Shown in pieces: positions 1 through 5,117 of a stretch of 5,117 nucleotides of DNA (positions are counted from its first letter, which is position 1; every line of letters starts with the position of its first letter). The DNA is from Methanobacterium sp. (lineage in GTDB: Archaea; Methanobacteriota; Methanobacteria; Methanobacteriales; Methanobacteriaceae). The notes under the pieces were generated by a model that was given only the letters and a program-made list of their open reading frames with translations, was not told the origin of the DNA and made no database searches. Location: the NCBI GenBank assembly GCA_003162655.1, contig PMMY01000205.1:1-5117 (forward strand), written 5' to 3'. The position numbers and the translations under genes were made by a program.

Positions 1-539
1 ATTTTAATACCCTCAAGCTGATTTTTTGATAGTATATTAAATGCTTCCTCTCCTCTGTAAAGTTCTCCGTTATAGAAAACGTTTGAATATATTTTACTCC
101 CAATTTTAGGGTCTATAGCATTTACAGTAACTGTAACTGTGTTTATATGAAGATCTGCAATTTCATCAGCCTTCTCTGGAAGTAGAAGTCCGTTGGTACT
201 CATACATTTGATAAGTTCTGGAAATTCCTCGTCCATTCTTTTAAAGAATTCAAAAGTTTCGTTGTTAAAAAGAGCATCTCCCGGCCCTGCAACACCAACT
301 ACTGCTATAGGCATCTCAGAAGTAACTTTTCGAACGTGTTCCACCGCTTGATCAACAGTCATAACACGTGATGCCACACCTGGGCGCTGTTCACATTTAT
401 TTATTTCTCTTGTGCAAAAATCACAGTGTATATTACATTTTGGTGCAATAGGTACGTGTATCCTCCCGACTTTATCGTGCATCTTCTCGTTGAAGCATGG
501 ATGCACCTTTGTTATATGTGCAAATCTTGATTCATTCAT
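1..539 (-). CDS. nifB: NifB-type radical SAM protein, cofactor (L-cluster) biosynthesis; N-terminal 179 residues, cut by window edge
   Basis: NifB enzymes join two [4Fe-4S] units and insert a SAM-derived carbide to make the [8Fe-9S-C] precursor of the nitrogenase cofactor. My own translation of the minus strand gives an open frame of 179 codons running off the left edge. It shows an HPCF motif at residues 13-16, the radical SAM motif CNIHCDFC with cysteines 35, 39 and 42, RPGV at 52-55, VVGVAGPGDAL at 80-90, CMSTNGL at 112-118 and TVTVNAIDPKIG at 136-147, all NifB signatures. Cys15, His28, Cys49 and Cys112 are conserved candidates for ligands of the additional clusters. The ATG at 539 has a strong GGAGGT ribosome site and overlaps the end of mmp17 by 8 bases, so it is the operon's last visible gene. 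NifB homologues also occur in methanogens that do not fix nitrogen, so the gene does not prove diazotrophy. The family call is firm; the missing C-terminal part hides any NifX-like domain. Confidence 0.9.
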   Translation of the reverse strand, partial: MNESRFAHITKVHPCFNEKMHDKVGRIHVPIAPKCNIHCDFCTREINKCEQRPGVASRVMTVDQAVEHVRKVTSEMPIAVVGVAGPGDALFNNETFEFFKRMDEEFPELIKCMSTNGLLLPEKADEIADLHINTVTVTVNAIDPKIGSKIYSNVFYNGELYRGEEAFNILSKNQLEGIK

Positions 540-1085
540 TTTTAACCTCCGCTATTATCTCCTCTGTTTTTTCAATCCATTCATCCTTCATCATTTCATC
601 GGTACATGTTAAAGCAATAATATTATCTTCTGATCTATGGTCTATAACCCTGAAACCCTCAGGAATAATCCTAAAAATTGCATCGTAGACTTTCTTTTTA
701 AGGTCTTCTTGGGGATCACGTATTATCAAACCCTCCAAATCCTTTGTAGGATCGTCTATTATAACCTCAAAACGATTAGGTTGATGTATTTTGTTCCTTC
801 CTTCCATTTCCCATAGTTTTTCTAATAGTTCAGGCAGGTATGTTTCATCTTTGATCTTAATAAACATTTCATTACCTGCCTTGTTAAATTCATATTCTGT
901 AAAGTCTTCAATAACCACTGGTTTTGATGCCTTTTCCAATCTTACAACTATTATAAAAATAGGTTCTCTAGGGTCGACATATACTCTTAAATCGCCAATT
1001 GAACGGGTTACCTGGACTTCTTGGAGGATGTGTCTAATTATCATATCGTAGACTTCTGCCCCATTTTCATCGTAACATTCAACCT

Positions 1086-1089
<4 letters not shown>
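532..1089 (-). CDS. mmp17: Methanogenesis marker protein 17 (MCR activation complex subunit)
   Basis: Mmp17 is a small cytoplasmic protein of methanogens, reported as a subunit of the ATP-driven complex that reduces coenzyme F430 of MCR to active Ni(I). The 185-residue product has the usual family length and starts [15 protein letters not shown]. It holds only two cysteines, Cys5 and Cys162 (in ALTCTDEMM), which are candidate Fe-S cluster ligands; there is no signal peptide or membrane segment. A middle stretch around 97-110 and a C-terminal segment around 132-162 look like mixed alpha/beta modules. The start ATG overlaps the mmp15 stop (ATGA) and has GGAG seven bases upstream. The gene overlaps nifB downstream by 8 bases, tying a cluster-carrying protein to the cluster-building enzyme. 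The family is recognised from memory of its sequence; the ligand role of the cysteines is inferred. Confidence 0.88.
545..550 (-). promoter_or_regulatory. Shine-Dalgarno site of nifB
   Basis: On the minus strand the bases read GGAGGT, followed by a 5-base spacer and the ATG at 539. It lies inside the last codons of mmp17. It is among the strongest ribosome sites in the window and fixes the nifB start, since no other in-frame start lies nearby. Confidence 0.75.
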
Positions 1090-2318
<1,229 letters not shown>

Positions 2319-2319
2319 T

Positions 2320-2766
2320 TTATTCCCCTTCCTCTTCTAACCCGTCTAAGAATGTGTTGATCTTATTAACAACTTCCATTGTTTCTTCCCGTGTAGTTGG
2401 ATAGTGTAACTCCAGTAGGGGTATGCCACGTTTTCTAAGGCAAAACATTGAAAGTTCATTGGTTCTTGCACATCCAATACATCCAAATCCAAATGGAGCA
2501 TCTTCCATTATTATAGCTGCCTCTGCAGCGTCAATTAATGGACCAAATATTGCCATTCTACCCCTTACACCCGAAGGTACTTCTATTGCAGCGTATTTAA
2601 GACCTTTGATAGGTTCTTCTTCTGTGATGTTTAATGGAGGAGAATCTATTTCTACATCTGTAACTCTTTTTCTGATCTCTTTTTGAAGCACTAATGCTTC
2701 ATGGCCCCTTCTTTCAACAAGATCTGCCAGTATAAGAGAGTTAGGAGGAAATATTGCGTTTTTCAA
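2320..2766 (-). CDS. mmp5: Methanogenesis marker protein 5 (TTG start)
   Basis: This 148-residue soluble protein matches the methanogenesis marker 5 family, whose function is not established. The opening [21 protein letters not shown] ([18 protein letters not shown] at 6-23) is characteristic, and a central block [10 protein letters not shown] (93-102) holds a CxxC pair, Cys96 and Cys99, with a third cysteine at 109 (MFCLRKRG). These could bind an Fe-S cluster or another metal, but no binding has been shown. The C-terminus is acidic (DGLEEEGE). The first codon is TTG, not ATG: the bases at 2766-2764 read TTG in TTGA, which overlaps the stop of the DUF2111 gene by four bases. An AAGGGGG stretch lies upstream, no other start codon occurs before residue 71, and the family N-terminus begins at this point, so the TTG start is preferred. 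Confidence 0.88.
   Translation of the reverse strand: MKNAIFPPNSLILADLVERRGHEALVLQKEIRKRVTDVEIDSPPLNITEEEPIKGLKYAAIEVPSGVRGRMAIFGPLIDAAEAAIIMEDAPFGFGCIGCARTNELSMFCLRKRGIPLLELHYPTTREETMEVVNKINTFLDGLEEEGE
2325..2332 (-). promoter_or_regulatory. Shine-Dalgarno site of mmp15
   Basis: GGAAGGGG on the minus strand, six bases before the ATG at 2318. It overlaps the final Glu/Gly codons of mmp5, so the acidic C-terminal tail of Mmp5 doubles as the ribosome site of the next gene. Confidence 0.55.
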
Positions 2767-3146
2767 TCGAAATCCCCCTTGGTGTTGTTGGGTTTGTTCT
2801 GTCCAGGTCTTTTGGTCATCTGCATTATATCACTGTAAATTCCTTGTGTAGTATCTATAACACCTATTGCAGCTATTACTTCTTCATTTTCTATAATAGG
2901 GACTACAATAACCGGAGTTCCCTTGTAAGGACCAATATCTGGAGTCTCATTATATATCTTTCCATCCTTCAGTACCTTTTCAAGAATAGGGCCTGTATAA
3001 TTGGTTTCTAAATCCTCTCCCCCTTCTATTCTTACTCCATTTGAATTTGTGGCCCTCATAGTTATTGGAAGCTTGTTCACCAGTTCATGTATTGCAATTG
3101 CCAGTGGTATTATTTCTTCTCCTGTTGATGACTTTGTAAGATTCAT
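2763..3146 (-). CDS. DUF2111 family protein, putative small sensor-like domain protein
   Basis: The 127-residue product resembles the archaeal DUF2111 family, known mainly from methanogens and without an assigned function. An N-terminal helical segment (about 8-26, [15 protein letters not shown] at 12-26) leads into a beta-rich core. The core contains GVRIEGG (37-43), [13 protein letters not shown] (72-84) and [13 protein letters not shown] (88-100), a pattern reminiscent of GAF/PAS/cache-like ligand-binding folds. There is no cysteine, so a cluster-binding role is unlikely. The C-terminal 17 residues ([16 protein letters not shown] region) look disordered. No transmembrane segment or signal peptide is apparent. 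The gene overlaps mmp6 by ATGA and mmp5 by TTGA, placing it firmly inside the marker operon. A ligand- or redox-sensing role, or a scaffold role, is only a guess from the fold-like pattern and its position. Confidence 0.75.
   Translation of the reverse strand: MNLTKSSTGEEIIPLAIAIHELVNKLPITMRATNSNGVRIEGGEDLETNYTGPILEKVLKDGKIYNETPDIGPYKGTPVIVVPIIENEEVIAAIGVIDTTQGIYSDIMQMTKRPGQNKPNNTKGDFD
2774..2780 (-). promoter_or_regulatory. Shine-Dalgarno site supporting the TTG start of mmp5
   Basis: AAGGGGG on the minus strand with a 7-base spacer before TTG at 2766. It sits in the Lys-Gly-Asp codons at the end of the DUF2111 gene. It is an imperfect GGAGG match, so the weak start codon may depend on ribosomes arriving from the upstream gene. 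Confidence 0.5.
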
Positions 3147-3568
3147 TTTTCACACTCCTCTGCAATTTGTTTAAATGTATCAACCGATACTTTCTTGGGT
3201 TTTTTAAGATTGACCTTCTTGGGATTTTCAAGGGCTTCACTTACAAATCCTAATATTTCAAACTCCTTCTCAAGCTGGTGGAATCCCTCTCTTGCCCCTC
3301 CCCTCTTTGCTCTGCACCTTCTAGGATCTCCTGGAGGGAATCCTCGGTCTTTTGTGAATATATTACAGTAGTCAAGATTCCTTACATCTTCTACTGCCTT
3401 GTTTACTACAGATTCTTCCCCATTAATAACAGCACCATAGCAGGTCGATTTTATTGTGAGGGGAAGTTCCATCATCTGAAGCTTTCTTACAAGTTCTGGC
3501 TGACTTATATTTGCAGCTGGACCTAAAATTATCATACGAGTGACTTTAGAACTTTCTTCTTGCAACAT
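3143..3568 (-). CDS. mmp6: Methanogenesis marker protein 6
   Basis: The 141-residue protein matches the methanogenesis marker 6 family, whose function is not established. After a short N-terminal extension come [18 protein letters not shown] (13-30), [11 protein letters not shown] (42-52), and the family's most striking block, [20 protein letters not shown] (74-93), rich in Arg and Gly around Cys85. Other cysteines are 43, 68 and 139. The tail from about 117 is lysine-rich and probably flexible. The start at 3568 lies inside the end of mmp3 (23-base overlap) and is chosen because AGGAAGGAG precedes it; a second ATG at 3535 (residue 12) would start after the mmp3 stop but has no recognisable ribosome site. 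It overlaps the DUF2111 gene by four bases. The Arg/Gly/Cys block could contact an anionic partner such as a cofactor or metal cluster, which is inference. Confidence 0.87.
   Translation of the reverse strand: MLQEESSKVTRMIILGPAANISQPELVRKLQMMELPLTIKSTCYGAVINGEESVVNKAVEDVRNLDYCNIFTKDRGFPPGDPRRCRAKRGGAREGFHQLEKEFEILGFVSEALENPKKVNLKKPKKVSVDTFKQIAEECEK
3155..3160 (-). promoter_or_regulatory. Shine-Dalgarno site of the DUF2111 gene
   Basis: GAGGAG on the minus strand, encoded by the Glu-Glu codons near the end of mmp6, eight bases before the ATG at 3146. Confidence 0.6.
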
Positions 3569-5084
3569 AAACTATGTCTCCTTCCTTGAATTTTTCAAGA
3601 TTCTCAATTCCCTTAACTATGTTACCTACTATATTGGTACCTTGGAATGGTTCACCGGTGGGTCCAAATTCATCATTATTCTCAAATCTAACACCAATAA
3701 CACCTATCTGTCTTCTGGACATGTTGGTTACTCCTATTTCACCTGCTTTTACACAGCCCTTTGGAGTGTTCTCAGGAACCAGGGTCTTGGATTCTAACGG
3801 ATTTCCCTTGAACATCATTACCTTCATCCCAGGGAATGCAAACATTACATTTAAAGAACCAACAGGTGAATCAAGAAGTCCCGTAATCTTCTGGAAGTAC
3901 CATGTTGAATGGGGGGCTTTATCAGTTATATCTACGTAAACGATCTTATCATCTGGAACTCCAAGTGTTTTAACCTGTTTTTGGTCGATTATTCCCATGG
4001 TATATTGGGGTTCCTGTGTAACAACTACTGCTTCATCGTCTTTGGATCCTTCCCTGATCTGTTCAATTCCAAGAGATTTTAAAAGTTCTCCGGCTTCTTT
4101 TTGTGTCATTGAAAGCGTCATTATTCTCTCTGGAACAGTTTTAACAGTTATTTTATCGTCCTTACCAGCAATGTCCATCAGCTGTATTCCCTTGGTTATG
4201 TGGCCGATAACACTGTGGGACGGTGTAGAAACCCTGTCCTCCCTGTAAACATAAACACGACCCATACCCCTTCCCTTACTCCTTAAAGTTACAGTTCCTC
4301 TTCTTCTTTGATCTACGTACTCTGGTTCTTTTTCAAGTCCCTGTAATCCGTAAAACCCTACAAACGAATCAGATTCATAGTCTACATGGAGTTCACCAGT
4401 TTCTGAGAGTGCATAAAAATGTTCCACCGAACTGGGGGATTTGTTAGAGGGTTCAACAAGTACGTAGGTGAAAATTTCATTTCCATCTGAGATTACAGTA
4501 TCGAGTTTGGTTATTGCCGCACTCTTTATTATGCTCTTTCTCTCAACAACGGGTTTAACACTCTTTACAACATCTTCATCTGTAAGTTCCATTATGGTCT
4601 TTTTTCCACCAACAACCCGTGCAAATAGACCATTATTTCCTTCCGGTACACCATAAACTGCTTTGTGTTTTTCTTTGCTAAATATTATATGGGTTGCTTC
4701 GGATGTGAATCCTGAAAGGCTCAAAATTACGTCCCAAGTCCGATATTCGTGTTCTTCTCTAGTTGGTGTGAGATTGGTTTTTATTGGTCCGAGGGCAACT
4801 TCGTTCGATGTTGTCCACCTTATTCTGAGATTTTCAAATTCCCTGAACTGTTTTTTCCATGTTTTAAGTAGTACAGGGGGACAGTCTTGTAAAAGTTCTA
4901 TAATAATGCTTCCTCTGGTTGTTTTAAAGCTGTATTTGTTGACATGTCTTTCAATTTCTTCCTTTCCCTTGATAACTCCCAATACACAACCCTCATGGTA
5001 GGGTGCATTTGTAGCTGTAATTGCATCTTTTATAGTAGAACCATCTGGGATTTTAATTTCGTCCCCATTTACTGTTACAAGCAT
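3546..5084 (-). CDS. mmp3: Methanogenesis marker protein 3 (UPF0288 / cyclophilin-like), MCR activation complex subunit
   Basis: Mmp3 is reported as a subunit of the ATP-dependent MCR activation complex. The 512-residue product matches the UPF0288 family in length and sequence, a group annotated as cyclophilin-like from distant similarity. Residues 1-22 ([20 protein letters not shown] at 3-22) look like a ThiS/TGS ubiquitin-like beta-grasp opening. The rest appears to hold two related cyclophilin-like modules, about 203-320 and 380-508. Each contains a K-x-P-x-S stretch and ends in a hallmark of the type [13 protein letters not shown] (292-304) or [13 protein letters not shown] (485-497). Cysteines are only 33, 68 and 444, possible cluster ligands. 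No membrane segment or signal is seen. It is the first gene of the visible operon; GGAAGGAG precedes the ATG at 5084, and the end overlaps mmp6 by 23 bases. True prolyl-isomerase activity is doubtful, since usual catalytic residues are not obvious. Confidence 0.92.
   Translation of the reverse strand: MLVTVNGDEIKIPDGSTIKDAITATNAPYHEGCVLGVIKGKEEIERHVNKYSFKTTRGSIIIELLQDCPPVLLKTWKKQFREFENLRIRWTTSNEVALGPIKTNLTPTREEHEYRTWDVILSLSGFTSEATHIIFSKEKHKAVYGVPEGNNGLFARVVGGKKTIMELTDEDVVKSVKPVVERKSIIKSAAITKLDTVISDGNEIFTYVLVEPSNKSPSSVEHFYALSETGELHVDYESDSFVGFYGLQGLEKEPEYVDQRRRGTVTLRSKGRGMGRVYVYREDRVSTPSHSVIGHITKGIQLMDIAGKDDKITVKTVPERIMTLSMTQKEAGELLKSLGIEQIREGSKDDEAVVVTQEPQYTMGIIDQKQVKTLGVPDDKIVYVDITDKAPHSTWYFQKITGLLDSPVGSLNVMFAFPGMKVMMFKGNPLESKTLVPENTPKGCVKAGEIGVTNMSRRQIGVIGVRFENNDEFGPTGEPFQGTNIVGNIVKGIENLEKFKEGDIVYVARRKF
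3578..3586 (-). promoter_or_regulatory. Shine-Dalgarno site of mmp6
   Basis: AGGAAGGAG on the minus strand inside the mmp3 coding region, nine bases before the ATG at 3568. It decides the mmp6 start in favour of the upstream ATG, because the alternative ATG at 3535 has no purine-rich stretch before it. Confidence 0.6.
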
Positions 5085-5088
5085 AAAT

Positions 5089-5096
5089 CTCCTTCC
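5089..5096 (-). promoter_or_regulatory. Shine-Dalgarno site of mmp3
   Basis: GGAAGGAG on the minus strand, four bases before the ATG at 5084. It indicates that mmp3 is translated from a leadered transcript. The 21 bases beyond it to the window edge are AT-rich and may include promoter sequence, but the edge prevents a decision. Confidence 0.65.
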
Positions 5097-5117
5097 TTTT
5101 TTATAAGATTTTAATAT

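Noticed and set aside
1..539. nifB as proof of nitrogen fixation
   Set aside because: No nifH, nifD or nifK is visible, and NifB homologues occur in methanogens lacking nitrogenase. The neighbours are MCR-related.
412..1051. Plus-strand open frames of 63-86 codons around the nifB/mmp17 junction
   Set aside because: They lie opposite nifB and mmp17, both supported by family motifs; no ribosome site or known domain was seen.
3143..3535. Alternative mmp6 start at the internal ATG (residue 12)
   Set aside because: It would avoid the 23-base overlap with mmp3, but no purine-rich ribosome site precedes it, while the ATG at 3568 has a good one. It cannot be fully excluded.
3574..5001. Plus-strand open frames of 62-121 codons
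   Set aside because: All lie opposite mmp3 and encode low-complexity Ser/Leu/Ile-rich products typical of antisense reading of real genes.
5097..5117. AT-rich stretch with a TATAAAA-like element upstream of mmp3
   Set aside because: A TATA box here would place transcription start at or inside the mmp3 start codon, which conflicts with the Shine-Dalgarno site. The window edge prevents testing the more likely upstream promoter.

Overview
The window comes from a methanogenic archaeon. By gene content and codon character it is most likely one of the AT-rich Methanobacteriales, such as Methanobacterium. Every gene lies on the minus strand, and six of the seven belong to, or sit among, the 'methanogenesis marker' (Mmp) families found almost only in organisms with methyl-coenzyme M reductase (MCR). 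The genus is inferred from remembered family resemblance and base composition, not from a search.

In transcription order (right to left) the genes are: mmp3 (5084-3546), mmp6 (3568-3143), a DUF2111 gene (3146-2763), mmp5 (2766-2320), mmp15 (2318-1086), mmp17 (1089-532) and the 5' part of a nifB-type radical SAM gene (539 to the left edge). Neighbours overlap by 23, 4, 4, 4 and 8 bases or are separated by 1 base, and each downstream start has a purine-rich Shine-Dalgarno stretch inside the preceding gene. This is one tightly packed, probably translationally coupled operon. No intergenic stretch exceeds 33 bases, and no RNA gene, mobile element, CRISPR array or clear terminator is visible.

The genes point to one theme: making and delivering low-potential electrons to MCR. 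Mmp3 and Mmp17 are reported subunits of the ATP-driven MCR activation complex from Methanococcus maripaludis (with McrC, Mmp7 and the A2 ATPase), which carries complex Fe-S clusters resembling the [8Fe-9S-C] precursor of the nitrogenase cofactor. NifB is the radical SAM enzyme that builds that precursor, and here it overlaps mmp17. Mmp15 is an HgdC/BadF-type ATPase that keeps both cysteines for a subunit-bridging [4Fe-4S] cluster and is fused to an N-terminal domain resembling a 2-hydroxyacyl-CoA dehydratase component. Mmp5, Mmp6 and the DUF2111 protein have no established function, and the operon makes them candidate assembly, delivery or sensing factors for the same machinery.

The most interesting points are the nifB-mmp17 coupling, the two-part architecture of Mmp15, the internal duplication in Mmp3 and the cysteine motifs of Mmp5 and Mmp6. 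Mmp7, Mmp4, McrC and the A2 ATPase are not in this window.
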